Below, in pieces: positions 1 to 9,029 of a stretch of DNA of 31,704 nt. This DNA comes from Methylohalomonas sp964522485 (GTDB lineage: Bacteria > Pseudomonadota > Gammaproteobacteria > Methylohalomonadales > Methylohalomonadaceae). Under the pieces are notes generated by a model, which was not told where the DNA came from, did no database searches, and saw nothing but the letters and a program-made list of their open reading frames with translations. The stretch covers positions 1 through 31,704 of the forward strand of contig CAZFUS010000024.1 in NCBI GenBank assembly GCA_964522485.1. The letters run 5' to 3'. The first letter of the stretch is position 1. Each line of letters opens with the position of its first letter. The position numbers were made by a program, and so were the translations under genes.

Positions 1-29
1 GTGGAATGACGCAGTTGCTTCGTCTTCAT
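1..29 (-). CDS. possible 5' end of a leftward gene, cut by window edge
   Basis: An ATG at 29 (minus) opens a frame reading MKTKQLRHS before the window ends. A Shine-Dalgarno-like AGGGGA lies 7 bases upstream. The basic start would suit a secreted or membrane protein, but only nine residues are visible, so no function can be given and the start itself is uncertain. Confidence 0.3.
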
Positions 30-343
30 TTTTAAATCCCCTGTTTAAATAAAAATTGACAGCTTTAAATTTTCCGGCCTGCTCGGGCCGCTTGTCCCCA
101 GAATGCAAGCGGCATGCCAATCCGGATTGCGGGCTGTCTATTATTTATAGTTTTAATTTAAATATATCATATAACCTATTGAATCCATAAAGTAAAGGCT
201 GACTTTCCTCTTTGTATCCGATTCGATACACGGAATTGGGCCAGTCGGATCACCTCAGCCGCTATCGGGAAAAAGTCATAAACTGACGACAAATTCTGAC
301 CGGCTACGGCTGGTTCAGATGGCGACAAGGGGAAAAGGCCGGT
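30..343. other. gene-less AT-rich stretch
   Basis: I see no coding region here. It holds a perfect 8-bp inverted repeat (GCCGCTTG at 87-94, CAAGCGGC at 106-113, 11-base loop) and a very AT-rich block around 138-180. These could be leader and promoter sequence for the leftward gene at the edge. I found no convincing -35/-10 pair, tRNA or riboswitch. Confidence 0.4.
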
Positions 344-787
344 TCAGAAATCGAGATGGATGCGGAGTGTCGGTTTGCCGGAAGTGTAGCCATAAAGATG
401 ATGCGCCAGAGGCCTTCTGCCCTGACCGGCAGCGGTGACCGCATCCGCAGGGTTGCGCAGACGGCCCGGGTGTGACGGCCGTTCACTGGCGCGGCCGTGG
501 CTATTGCCCTCGACGCCAGGGGCAGTGTGCAGCGTTACTTTATAAGAAGTCCCTACCGGCGCCAGCACACGGACATCGGTAGCGGCGCGGATTTCCTCCT
601 GCCTGGCCCGATCGATCAGCGGCAGCGCGGTCGCGGTCACCGTCGCCGCATTCGCCACGACAGCTGAGACCTTCATCGAAGCCTGACTCCGTTCACCGTA
701 AACGGAGGGAGTGTGGATGATCATTACAGTAGTCAGCAGACCGATGGTCGACCGCACCGCCAACGAATTGACCGAGGAATCCTTCAT
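344..787 (-). CDS. predicted exported protein of unknown function
   Basis: I do not recognise this family. The ATG at 787 is preceded by AGGAG at an 8-base spacing, which favours it over the frame's upstream start at 814 and gives 147 residues. Residues 1-31 look like a signal peptide: a short N-region, a hydrophobic stretch (TIGLLTTVMII) and a possible cleavage site after SVYG. The mature part starts with a strand-like run (MKVSAVVANAATVTATAL) and ends TLRIHLDF, a pattern seen in small secreted beta-sandwich proteins. The middle is rich in His, Arg, Pro and Gly and looks disordered. The gene lies downstream of pnp, about 165 bases away, and is probably a separate unit. Secretion is inferred; function is unknown. 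Confidence 0.5.
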   Translation of the reverse strand: MKDSSVNSLAVRSTIGLLTTVMIIHTPSVYGERSQASMKVSAVVANAATVTATALPLIDRARQEEIRAATDVRVLAPVGTSYKVTLHTAPGVEGNSHGRASERPSHPGRLRNPADAVTAAGQGRRPLAHHLYGYTSGKPTLRIHLDF

Positions 788-952
788 GCCACAAACTCCT
801 GTGACCAACGCCACGTCCGATGGCTGGCGTTCCCCCGTGAGGCCAGTACCTCCGACTGGATTCAGAATCTACACTCTACTACTCAACAGGCCCGGTTTAC
901 AACCGGCTATTGAATGATCGTTGAGCCAGATCATAACCGGCATTGATGCCGC

Positions 953-3055
953 TCATCCGACCTGGGCAGGCTCATCATCCACAGCCTTCATGCTGAGGCG
1001 TACCCGGCCCTGCTTGTCCACCTCCAGCACTTTGACGCGCACGATCTCGCCTTCGCTCAGCTTGTCGCTGACCTGGTTGACGCGTTCTTCGGAGATTTGC
1101 GAGATATGCACCAGGCCGTCCTTGCCCGGCAGAATATTCACAAAGGCACCGAAATCCATCAGCTTCGCTACCCGGCCCTCGTAGATCTTACCCACCTCGA
1201 TATCGGCAGTCAGCTGTTCGATGCGGCGTCGTGCCTCCTCGCCAGCGGCCTTGTCCACCGAGGCAATCTTGACGGTGCCGTCGTCATCGATATCCACAGT
1301 GGCGCCTGTCTCTTCGGTGATAGCGCGGATGGTCGCACCGCCCTTGCCGATGACATCACGGATCTTTTCCGGATTGATCTTCAGGGTCAGAATGCGCGGT
1401 GCGTATTCGGACATATCACTGCGCGGTGCCGGCAATGCCTCGTTCATCTTGCCGAGAATGTGCAGACGGCCTTCTTTCGCCTGAGCGAGTGCGACTTCCA
1501 TGATCTCCTGGGTGATGCCGTCGATCTTGATGTCCATCTGCAGCGCGGTCACACCATCACTGGAACCGGCTACCTTGAAGTCCATGTCGCCGAGATGATC
1601 CTCGTCACCCATGATGTCGGACAGGACAACGAACTTGTCGCCTTCCTTGATAAGTCCCATGGCGATGCCGGCAACCGGAGCTTTCATGGTTACACCGGCG
1701 TCCATCAGTGCCAGGCTGGCGCCACAGACGCTGGCCATGGAACTGGATCCGTTCGACTCGGTGATTTCCGACACCACGCGGATCACGTAGGGAAAATCAT
1801 CCAGGTTTGGCATAACACCCATGACACCACGTTTGGCGAGTTTGCCGTGACCGATCTCGCGGCGCTTCGGCGTCCCGACCCGACCGGTTTCCCCCACACA
1901 ATATGGCGGGAAGTTGTAATGGAACATGAACGGTTCGCGGCGCTCGCCTTCGATGGCGTCGATAATCTGCGCATCACGACCGGTCCCCAGCGAGGTGACG
2001 ACCAGCGCCTGGGTTTCACCGCGGGTGAACAGCGCCGAACCATGGGTACGCGGCAGTATACCGACTTCGATGTTGATCGGGCGCACGGTTTTCACGTCAC
2101 GGCCGTCGATCCGGGCTTCACCGGCCAGGACGCTGCCACGGACGATCTGGCTTTCCAGTGCCTTGATCTCGCCCTTGATCTGGCTTTCGGTCCATTCACT
2201 GTTTTCGTCCGCAGTCAGTGCTTCGACAATTTCCTTGCGGATTTCGCTCAGACGTTCACCGCGCGCCTGCTTGTCGTTAATTGAATAAGCTTCACGGATC
2301 AGATCGCCACCTTTACTCTTGATGGCGTCGCGAAGGGCGGTATCGACTTCCGGCGGCTGCCACTCCCAGGCCTGGGTGCCGAACTCTTTTGCCAGTGCCT
2401 TGATATTCTCGATCACGCTCTGCTGCTGTTCATGACCATACATAACGGCGCCGAGCATGACGTCTTCCGGCAACTGTTTGGCCTCGGATTCAACCATCAG
2501 CACCGAGGATTCGGTGCCGGCGACGACCAGGTCAAGCTCGGATTCCTTCAGCGCGCTCTGGCCGGGATTCAGAACATACTGGCCATCCTTGTAACCGACA
2601 CGGGCAGCGCCGATCGGTCCACCGAACGGTACGCCACTCAGAGTCACAGCGGCGGAAGCGCCGATCAGGGCCGGGATATCCGGATCGATTTCCGGATCCA
2701 GCGACATCACCGTGGCAATAATCTGAACTTCGTTCCTGAAGCCTTCGGGGAACAGTGGCCGCAGCGGGCGGTCAATGAGGCGGCAGGTCAGTGTTTCCTT
2801 CTCGCTCGGCCGGCCTTCACGCTTGAAGAAGCCTCCGGGTATCTTGCCGGCGGCGTAGGTCTTTTCCTGATAGTCGACCGTTAGCGGGAAGAAATCGCGG
2901 TCCGGGTCGGCATTCTTCGAAGCCACACAGGTAACCAGTACAACGGTGTCTCCCATACTGACGACGACGGCACCACTAGCCTGACGGGCGATACGGCCGG
3001 TTTCCAGCACAACGGGCGTATCACCGTAGAGAAATTCTTTACGGACAGTTGTCAT
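953..3055 (-). CDS. pnp: polyribonucleotide nucleotidyltransferase (PNPase)
   Basis: PNPase degrades RNA 3'-to-5' using phosphate and releases nucleoside diphosphates; in bacteria it is often part of the degradosome. At 700 residues it has the usual family length. Order visible: first RNase PH domain from residue 1 (FLYGDTPVVLETGRIARQ), a linking helical domain, the second catalytic RNase PH domain (roughly 310-550, RGETQALVV), then a KH domain near 555-615 containing VIGKGGATIRAI, and a C-terminal S1 domain near 620-690 (GRVAKLMDFGAFV). It follows rpsO with an 87-base gap, the classic rpsO-pnp arrangement. The family often autoregulates through its leader; a small hairpin lies in this gap. 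Confidence 0.97.
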   Translation of the reverse strand: MTTVRKEFLYGDTPVVLETGRIARQASGAVVVSMGDTVVLVTCVASKNADPDRDFFPLTVDYQEKTYAAGKIPGGFFKREGRPSEKETLTCRLIDRPLRPLFPEGFRNEVQIIATVMSLDPEIDPDIPALIGASAAVTLSGVPFGGPIGAARVGYKDGQYVLNPGQSALKESELDLVVAGTESSVLMVESEAKQLPEDVMLGAVMYGHEQQQSVIENIKALAKEFGTQAWEWQPPEVDTALRDAIKSKGGDLIREAYSINDKQARGERLSEIRKEIVEALTADENSEWTESQIKGEIKALESQIVRGSVLAGEARIDGRDVKTVRPINIEVGILPRTHGSALFTRGETQALVVTSLGTGRDAQIIDAIEGERREPFMFHYNFPPYCVGETGRVGTPKRREIGHGKLAKRGVMGVMPNLDDFPYVIRVVSEITESNGSSSMASVCGASLALMDAGVTMKAPVAGIAMGLIKEGDKFVVLSDIMGDEDHLGDMDFKVAGSSDGVTALQMDIKIDGITQEIMEVALAQAKEGRLHILGKMNEALPAPRSDMSEYAPRILTLKINPEKIRDVIGKGGATIRAITEETGATVDIDDDGTVKIASVDKAAGEEARRRIEQLTADIEVGKIYEGRVAKLMDFGAFVNILPGKDGLVHISQISEERVNQVSDKLSEGEIVRVKVLEVDKQGRVRLSMKAVDDEPAQVG

Positions 3056-3091
3056 GATTGATTCTCACGTGATGGCATCAGACCGAACGCA

Positions 3092-3111
3092 GGCATCTCG
3101 CGGAGACTGCC
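3092..3111 (-). promoter_or_regulatory. small hairpin in pnp leader
   Basis: GGCATCTC at 3092-3099 can pair with GAGA-C-TGCC at 3103-3111, giving an 8-bp stem with one bulge and a GCG loop, between rpsO and pnp. In E. coli this intergenic region forms hairpins used by RNase III and PNPase for pnp autoregulation. That this one does the same is inference from position. Confidence 0.3.
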
Positions 3112-3142
3112 GGCGCTTCTGAATCGGACACATTATGAATTT

Positions 3143-3412
3143 TTACTTGCGCAGACCGAGGCGGCCTATCAGGTCACGGTAGCGTTCGATATCGGTGTTT
3201 TTGAGGTATTCGAGCAGTTTGCGGCGATGGTTGACCATGCGCAACAAACCCTGACGGGAGTGATGGTCCTGTTTGTGGGTCTTGAAATGCTCGGATAGAT
3301 CCGAAATCCGCGCGGACAGCAGGGCAACCTGGACTTCGGGCGAACCGGTATCGGCTCCGGCGCGTTGATATTCCTTCACGATATCAGCCTTCTGCTGCTG
3401 ATCTAGAGACAT
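3143..3412 (-). CDS. rpsO: 30S ribosomal protein S15
   Basis: S15 is a primary 16S rRNA-binding protein of the small-subunit platform. The 89-residue length is exactly typical, and the motif set is clear: GSPEVQVALLSARI near residues 22-35, HxxDHHSRQGLL near 45-56, and the C-terminal LLEYLKNTDIERYRDLI. The ATG at 3412 has GAGGAA 6 bases upstream. A good promoter lies 52 bases upstream, inside the gap after truB, so rpsO-pnp can be transcribed apart from the long rimP operon as well as by read-through. Confidence 0.98.
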   Translation of the reverse strand: MSLDQQQKADIVKEYQRAGADTGSPEVQVALLSARISDLSEHFKTHKQDHHSRQGLLRMVNHRRKLLEYLKNTDIERYRDLIGRLGLRK

Positions 3413-3463
3413 GCATGCTTCCTCGGATATAAAATCAAAGTCTTGCGTTTTCGGGCGCGTCGT

Positions 3464-3492
3464 ATTGTAACCGCGGACCCGGCGGGGAACAA
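3464..3492 (-). promoter_or_regulatory. sigma70-type promoter for rpsO-pnp
   Basis: On the minus strand, -35 TTGTTC (3487-3492) and -10 TACAAT (3464-3469) are separated by exactly 17 bases, in the gap between truB and rpsO. E. coli also has a dedicated rpsO promoter here. Read from sequence only; no start site is known. Confidence 0.65.
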
Positions 3493-3508
3493 GAACGACG
3501 GCATCGTT

Positions 3509-4429
3509 TCAGGCCCCCTGCAGCAGGCGTCGTGGCGCAACGCGACCGTCATCCAGCACTTCACCCACCCCGAGAAAGCGATTGTGATCATCATACAGCC
3601 GTAACAGGCCGGCGGGCGGCGCATGTGGCACCATGACCGGCTGCCCCTGACACACGTAGTGAGCCAGCGTTTCGCCGAGTTCCAGTGCCGGAGTGTCTAT
3701 CAGTGCGGCATCGGCCGGCAGCAGCAGCGCATCCAGCGCCTCTATGCCGCCGCTGGTCAGTGCCTGTTCCAGCTGCTCGATTGTGCGCATGTCACCGGCT
3801 TTGAACGGACCGGCCTCCAGCCGGCGCAGAGCACTGACATGGGCACCGCACCCCAGCTGCTCGCCGATATCCTCGGCCAGCGTGCGGATATAGGTCCCTT
3901 TCGAGCAGCGCACTTCAATATCGAGCTGGCGGCTGTTGAACGCCTTCAAATCCAGATTATGGATCATCACGCCGCGCGCCTTGCGCTCGACCTCCACGCC
4001 TTCCCGTGCCAGCTCATGCAGACGCCGGCCCTGGTGCTTGAGCGCCGAATACATGGGCGGTACCTGCTCGATCTCGCCGGTGAACCGTTGCAGCACTGCT
4101 TCGATTGCTTCACGGTTCAATATTGGCACCGCCCGCTCACGGATCACCTCGCCACTGGCGTCACCGGTCCGGGTATTAATGCCGAGCGTGCAGCGTGCAC
4201 TGTAGAACTTGTCGGCATCGAGCAGATAGGCCGAGACCTTGGTGGCCTCACCGAAACACAGAGGCAGCAGACCGGTCGCAAGCTGATCAAGACTGCCTGT
4301 ATGACCGGCCTTACGGGCCTGATAGAGGCGTTTGACCTGTTGCAAAACGGCATTGGAAGTGGCGCCGGCGGGCTTGTCAAGCACGAGGATGCCATCAACA
4401 CGTCGGCCACGGCCGGGACGTCTGCTCAT
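3509..4429 (-). CDS. truB: tRNA pseudouridine-55 synthase
   Basis: TruB converts U55 in the T-loop of tRNAs to pseudouridine and also helps tRNA folding. The N-terminal catalytic core (residues 10-200) contains the GHTGSLD motif with the catalytic Asp48. The next residue is Gln49 (LDQLATG) where the family nearly always has Pro. The RNA-contacting stretch MYSALKHQGRRLHELAREG and the CSKGTYIRTLAEDIG motif are intact, and the C-terminal part resembles a PUA-like domain. At 306 residues it is normal length. Its ATG overlaps the rbfA stop by 4 bases (ATGA), implying translational coupling in the nusA-infB operon. Confidence 0.95.
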   Translation of the reverse strand: MSRRPGRGRRVDGILVLDKPAGATSNAVLQQVKRLYQARKAGHTGSLDQLATGLLPLCFGEATKVSAYLLDADKFYSARCTLGINTRTGDASGEVIRERAVPILNREAIEAVLQRFTGEIEQVPPMYSALKHQGRRLHELAREGVEVERKARGVMIHNLDLKAFNSRQLDIEVRCSKGTYIRTLAEDIGEQLGCGAHVSALRRLEAGPFKAGDMRTIEQLEQALTSGGIEALDALLLPADAALIDTPALELGETLAHYVCQGQPVMVPHAPPAGLLRLYDDHNRFLGVGEVLDDGRVAPRRLLQGA

Positions 4430-4821
4430 GACGTACCCGAATCCTCGTCACTATCATCATCGACGACATGCAGGGAATCAATGAGCCGGCTCAGCCGGAT
4501 GCCGCGTTCCTGAGCCTCATCATAGACAAACCGCAGTTTCGGCATGGTCCGCAGACGCAGAAGCTGCGCAAGTTCATGCCGGAAATGGCCCGCGTTGTGA
4601 TTGAGTCCGGCCAGCAGTCGCGAACGATCCGCTTGATCATCCAGCGTCGTGACAAACACTTTAGCCTGAGCCAGATCCGGGCTGACATCAACCTTGGCCA
4701 CTGTGATCAGTGTGGCGCCGGGAATGTCGCGGAGTTTATTGGACTCACGCTGGATCAGCTGCGCAAGCTCGCGCTGAATCAGATCGCCGACACGCCGGTT
4801 GCGGCCGAATTCTTTAGGCAT
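4426..4821 (-). CDS. rbfA: 30S ribosome-binding factor A
   Basis: RbfA binds immature 30S subunits and helps mature the 16S rRNA 5' region, which matters in the cold. At 131 residues it has family length. Recognisable blocks are RRVGDLIQRELAQLIQRE at the N-terminus, the KH-like core around VAKVDVSPDLAQAKVFVT, and LRTMPKLRFVYDEAQERG before an acidic tail (DDDSDEDSG). It sits between infB and truB, the canonical order, but is separated from infB by about 100 bases of GTGAA-type repeat sequence rather than lying close to it. Confidence 0.95.
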   Translation of the reverse strand: MPKEFGRNRRVGDLIQRELAQLIQRESNKLRDIPGATLITVAKVDVSPDLAQAKVFVTTLDDQADRSRLLAGLNHNAGHFRHELAQLLRLRTMPKLRFVYDEAQERGIRLSRLIDSLHVVDDDSDEDSGTS

Positions 4822-4829
4822 ATCATTAA

Positions 4830-4927
4830 GTGAATCGTGAAAAAGTGAAACGTGAAATGTATCCGACAGGTTGTATTGAATGTCAAACCAGTTACTTGTT
4901 ACTTTTCACTCCTAACATTTCACTTTA
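4830..4927. repeat. GTGAA-type degenerate repeat with inverted arms, rbfA-infB spacer
   Basis: Near rbfA the plus strand reads GTGAATC, GTGAAAAA, GTGAAAC, GTGAAAT (4830-4858). Near infB (4891-4927) the same words occur inverted (TTTTCAC, ATTTCAC), so the two ends can pair imperfectly. The right arm runs into the infB stop codon. The unit resembles the perfect GTGAAGT array at 31641. The result is an unusual spacer inside an otherwise tightly packed operon. Confidence 0.6.
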
Positions 4928-7486
4928 TACACTTCTGCTGACTTCGACGCGTTCGAACACTTCGATCTGGTCACCTTCACGGACTTCGTAATCCTTGACG
5001 CCGATGCCGCACTCGGTACCGGCCTGCACTTCATTGACATCGTCTTTCACACGCCGCAGGGATTCCAGCTGACCTTCGAATACCACGATGTTATCGCGCA
5101 GCACACGAATCGGATTATTGCGGCGAACCACCCCCTCGATGACGATGCAGCCGGCGATATCGCCGAACTTCTTCGATCGGAATACCTGCTTGACCTCGGC
5201 GATACCGATGATCTGCTCGCGCACTTCCGGTGCCAGCATGCCACTCGCGGCCGTCTTGATGTCGTCGATGACCTCGTAAATGATGCTGTAATAACGCAGA
5301 TCCAGGCCTTCATCCTCGACCAGCTTGCGGGCGGACGCATCGGCACGAACGTTAAAGCCAATAATCATGGCATTCGAAGCCAGTGCCAGATTGACATCGG
5401 ATTCGGTAATGCCGCCGACCCCGCTGTTGATCACGGAGATCTTGATTTCATCGGTACTTAGCTTGGTCAGTGAATCGCTCAGGGCTTCGGCCGAGCCCTG
5501 GACATCCGCCTTGATAAGTACGTTCAGCGTGGCCGTTTCACCCTCGCCCATCTGCGCCATCATGTCTTCGAGCTTGTTGGCCTGCTGCTTGGCCAACTTG
5601 ACTTCGCGGTACTTGCCCTGACGGAACAAGGCAATTTCGCGGGCTTTCTTTTCATCATCCACAACGACGAGTTCATCACCGGCACGGGGCGTGCCGGACA
5701 GGCCGAGTACTTCGACCGGTGTCGACGGTCCGACCGATTCGACTTCCTCACCGGCCTCGTTCAGCATGGCACGTACGCGGCCGTATTCGTGACCGCTGAC
5801 CACAACGTCGCCCTTGTTGAGTCGACCGCTCTGCACGAGGATGGTCGCCACCGGCCCACGGCCGCGATCCAGTCGTGATTCCACGACCGCTCCGGTGGCC
5901 GCCCCTTCGGCGACTGCCTTCAGTTCCAGCACTTCGGCCTGCAGCAGTACCGCTTCCAGCAATTGATCAACCCCGGTGCCATTAAGCGCCGATACGGCCA
6001 CAAACTGGGTATCGCCGCCCCAGTCTTCCGGAATGACGTCGTATTTACTCAGTTCCTGCTTGACCCGATCCGGATCGGCATTCTCTTTGTCGATTTTGTT
6101 AATCGCGATAATCAGCGGTGCGCCGGATGCACGTGCATGTTTAATGGCCTCTTCGGTCTGTGGCATGACACCATCATCGGCAGCAACCACCAGAATCACG
6201 ATATCGGTGACCTTGGCACCGCGTGCACGCATGGCGGTAAAGGCCTCGTGGCCGGGAGTATCCAGGAAGGTGATCGGACCGGTTTCATGCTGAACCTGGT
6301 AAGCGCCGATATGCTGGGTAATGCCGCCGGCCTCACCCGACGCGACCTTGGTGCGGCGAATGTAATCAAGCAGCGAGGTTTTACCGTGATCGACGTGCCC
6401 CATGATCGTGATAACCGGAGCGCGTGCCACCTTCTCGCCCTGCTGCGTCACCTGCAGGACTTCTTCCTCAAGTGCATTCTCTTTCAGCAGCTTGGGCGTA
6501 TGGCCCATCTCCTCAACGAGCAGTGCGGCGGTTTCCTGATCAATAGTCTGGTTGATGGTCGCCATGGTGCCGAGCTGCATCATCATCTTGATGACTTCGG
6601 TAGCCTTGATCGACATGCGCTGGGCGAGATCGGCCACGGTAATGCTCTCGGGAATGCTGACCTCGCGTACCACCGGGGCGGTTGGCTTGGCGAACTGGTG
6701 CTGTGCCGGGCCACGGTTGACCGGTCCTTTCGGCCGCTGCGGTTTCTTGCGCCGGCGGCCGGACTTGTCCGTTGCCACGTGAAGCTCTTCGCGCCCCGAC
6801 TTGCCACGGCCCTTGCGACGATCGGCAGACTCATTTTCAGGGCGGCCCTTGCCTTTACCTTTGGCACGTTCCTTGTCCTGATCGGATTTGGTTGGTGCCT
6901 CAGCGGCAGGCGCCGCTGGTTCCTGTGTCACTTTATCAACGGCTGCCGGCTGTGCTTCGGTCTGCACATCAGGCTCTGCTGCCGTGACTGACGCTTCGGC
7001 GGCACTCTTGGCCTCAGCCGCTTCGGCGGCGACCGCCTCGGCCGCAGCGCGCTCGGCTTCTGCGGCTTCGGCCTCGACTCTGGCTTTCTCTTCCGCCTCG
7101 GCCAGGGCCTGGGCCTCACGCTCGGCTTTTTCGCGATTCTCGGCTTCAAGCAAACTGCTGCGCTTGACGTAGGTACGGCGCTTGCGAAACTCCACATTCA
7201 CGGTTTTCGAGCGCGGCGCCTTGTTACGGCTGCCGCGATCACTGGCGACCGGGACCCGGATTTCACTCATGGTCTTGCGCCGCATGGTGATCCGGTGCGG
7301 CTCCAGATCGTCAGCGCCTTTGCCATGCTTCTGGCGCAGATAACCCAGGAGCCGGGTCTTCTCATCATCAGTGATGGGGTCATCGGCCTGTTTGGATTCG
7401 ATGCCGGCGTCATTTAATTGCTCGAGCAGTCTGTCGACTGAAATGCCAACGACCTCGGCAAATTGACTAATCGTCACCTCAGGCAT
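4925..7486 (-). CDS. infB: translation initiation factor IF-2
   Basis: IF-2 is the GTPase that places formyl-Met-tRNA on the 30S subunit and promotes subunit joining. Domains in order: an IF2_N module (1-55), a long charged linker with an Ala/Glu-rich coiled coil (about 113-170) and Lys/Arg/Gly-rich tracts (205-255), a second IF2_N module (about 277-325), then the G domain with GHVDHGKT at 363-370, DTPGH at 409-413 and NKID at 463-466, followed by domains II, III and the C-terminal fMet-tRNA-binding barrel. At 853 residues it is a normal long form. The ATG at 7486 lies inside the end of nusA (8-base overlap), indicating coupling. Confidence 0.98.
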   Translation of the reverse strand: MPEVTISQFAEVVGISVDRLLEQLNDAGIESKQADDPITDDEKTRLLGYLRQKHGKGADDLEPHRITMRRKTMSEIRVPVASDRGSRNKAPRSKTVNVEFRKRRTYVKRSSLLEAENREKAEREAQALAEAEEKARVEAEAAEAERAAAEAVAAEAAEAKSAAEASVTAAEPDVQTEAQPAAVDKVTQEPAAPAAEAPTKSDQDKERAKGKGKGRPENESADRRKGRGKSGREELHVATDKSGRRRKKPQRPKGPVNRGPAQHQFAKPTAPVVREVSIPESITVADLAQRMSIKATEVIKMMMQLGTMATINQTIDQETAALLVEEMGHTPKLLKENALEEEVLQVTQQGEKVARAPVITIMGHVDHGKTSLLDYIRRTKVASGEAGGITQHIGAYQVQHETGPITFLDTPGHEAFTAMRARGAKVTDIVILVVAADDGVMPQTEEAIKHARASGAPLIIAINKIDKENADPDRVKQELSKYDVIPEDWGGDTQFVAVSALNGTGVDQLLEAVLLQAEVLELKAVAEGAATGAVVESRLDRGRGPVATILVQSGRLNKGDVVVSGHEYGRVRAMLNEAGEEVESVGPSTPVEVLGLSGTPRAGDELVVVDDEKKAREIALFRQGKYREVKLAKQQANKLEDMMAQMGEGETATLNVLIKADVQGSAEALSDSLTKLSTDEIKISVINSGVGGITESDVNLALASNAMIIGFNVRADASARKLVEDEGLDLRYYSIIYEVIDDIKTAASGMLAPEVREQIIGIAEVKQVFRSKKFGDIAGCIVIEGVVRRNNPIRVLRDNIVVFEGQLESLRRVKDDVNEVQAGTECGIGVKDYEVREGDQIEVFERVEVSRSV

Positions 7487-9005
7487 CTTTCACACCTCCG
7501 TCCTGCAATTCTTGCTCGGCCTGGAACCAGGGCAGCCGGGCCGTCATGATAAGCTGGCCGGCGCGCTCCTCATCCATGCCCTCAATATCGATAATATCGT
7601 CCACCGCCTGTTCCGCCAGATCCTCCATGGTCACCACGCCGCGTCCGGCCAGAATCCAGGCGAGCCTTTCATCCATGCCTTCCATGCTCAGCAGATCCTC
7701 GGCCGGCGCTGTATCGGACACACTCTCCTCCGACACGATGGCGCGCGTCAGCATGACATCCCGGGCGCGGTTGCGCAGCTCCTGCACCAGATCATTATCG
7801 AATTCCTCGATATCCATCATCTCGCTTTCCGGCACGTACGCCACTTCCTCGACACTTGAGAAGCCTTCCTGAACGAGAATATTGGCGATTTCCTCGTCGA
7901 CATCGAGCTGCTCCATGAACATCTTCTGCAGCGTCTGAGCTTCGGCCTCGCTTTTTTCGTCGGCCTGCTCCAGTGACATGACATTCAGCGTCCAGCCGGT
8001 AAGTTCCGTCGCCAGCTTGACGTTCTGGCCGCCGCGGCCAATGGCTTGCGACAGGTTTTCCTCGGCGACAGCGACATCCATGCTGTGCGAGTCCTCGTCG
8101 ACCATGATCGACACCACTTCCGCCGGAGCCATGGCATTGATGACGAACTGCGCCGGGTTCTCATCCCAGAGGATAATGTCCACCCGTTCTCCGGCCAGTT
8201 CGTTGGACACAGCCTGTACACGTGAACCACGCATGCCGACACACGCGCCAATCGGATCGATACGCGGATCCTTCGCACGCACGGCAATCTTTGCCCGGGA
8301 GCCGGGATCGCGGGCACCGGCCACGATCTCGATCATGCCTTCGTTGATTTCAGGCACTTCAATCTTGAACAGTTCAATCAGCAGCTCCGGTGCCGTACGG
8401 CTCAGAAACAGCTGCGGCCCGCGGGCTTCGGTGCGGACGTCCTGCAGATAGGCCCGCACCCGGTCACCCGGCCGCACCGGTTCGCGCGGAATCATCTGTT
8501 CGCGCGGGATCATGGCCTCGGCGTTGTCACCCAGATCGATAACCAGGCTGCCGCGTTCGAGTCGCTTGACCACACCCGAGACCATCTCGCCTTTACGATC
8601 CTTGAAGGCATCGACCACCCGGGCGCGCTCGGCTTCGCGAACTTTCTGCACAATAACCTGTTTGGCGGTCTGGGCGGCGATGCGACCGAATTCCACGGAT
8701 TCCATCGGTTCCTCGACATAGTCGCCCACTTCCAGTTCCGGCTGCTTCTGACGCGCGTCAGACAAACGTATCTGCCGGTCAGGGAATTCCAGATCCTCAT
8801 CAATGTCGTCGATCACCTCCCAGCGACGGAAGGTTTCGTAATCACCGGTATTCCGGTCGATCGCCACACGTGCTTCGATATCGCGCCGATGGCGTTTCTT
8901 GGTCGCGCTGGCCAGCGCGGCTTCGATGGCCTCGAAAATAATTTCCTTGCTGACGCCTTTTTCATTGGAAACGGCGTCGACCACCATGAGAATTTCTTTG
9001 TTCAT
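7479..9005 (-). CDS. nusA: transcription termination/antitermination factor NusA
   Basis: NusA binds RNA polymerase and nascent RNA, affecting pausing, termination and antitermination. I take the ATG at 9005 (MNKEILMVVDAVSNEKGV), the canonical NusA start, five codons inside the longest open frame; this gives 508 residues. Order: N-terminal RNAP-binding domain (1-125), S1 domain (about 130-200), KH1 and KH2 (about 200-345; note GACVGMRGSRVQAV and IGRGGQNVKLA), then two acidic helix-hairpin repeats (about 360-500) typical of gammaproteobacterial NusA. It lies 24 bases after rimP and overlaps infB. Confidence 0.98.
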   Translation of the reverse strand: MNKEILMVVDAVSNEKGVSKEIIFEAIEAALASATKKRHRRDIEARVAIDRNTGDYETFRRWEVIDDIDEDLEFPDRQIRLSDARQKQPELEVGDYVEEPMESVEFGRIAAQTAKQVIVQKVREAERARVVDAFKDRKGEMVSGVVKRLERGSLVIDLGDNAEAMIPREQMIPREPVRPGDRVRAYLQDVRTEARGPQLFLSRTAPELLIELFKIEVPEINEGMIEIVAGARDPGSRAKIAVRAKDPRIDPIGACVGMRGSRVQAVSNELAGERVDIILWDENPAQFVINAMAPAEVVSIMVDEDSHSMDVAVAEENLSQAIGRGGQNVKLATELTGWTLNVMSLEQADEKSEAEAQTLQKMFMEQLDVDEEIANILVQEGFSSVEEVAYVPESEMMDIEEFDNDLVQELRNRARDVMLTRAIVSEESVSDTAPAEDLLSMEGMDERLAWILAGRGVVTMEDLAEQAVDDIIDIEGMDEERAGQLIMTARLPWFQAEQELQDGGVKDA

Positions 9006-9029
9006 CTGTGCTGCTCTCACCCATCAAAA

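Noticed and set aside
1097..2284. 395-codon plus-strand frame opposite pnp
   Set aside because: It is antisense to the well-supported pnp gene, lacks recognisable motifs and reflects the third-position bias of pnp.
3623..4513. 296-codon plus-strand frame opposite truB
   Set aside because: Antisense to truB, whose catalytic motifs are clear; no ribosome site or family match.
5963..6991. 342-codon plus-strand frame opposite infB
   Set aside because: Antisense shadow of infB; the IF-2 G-domain motifs on the minus strand are decisive.
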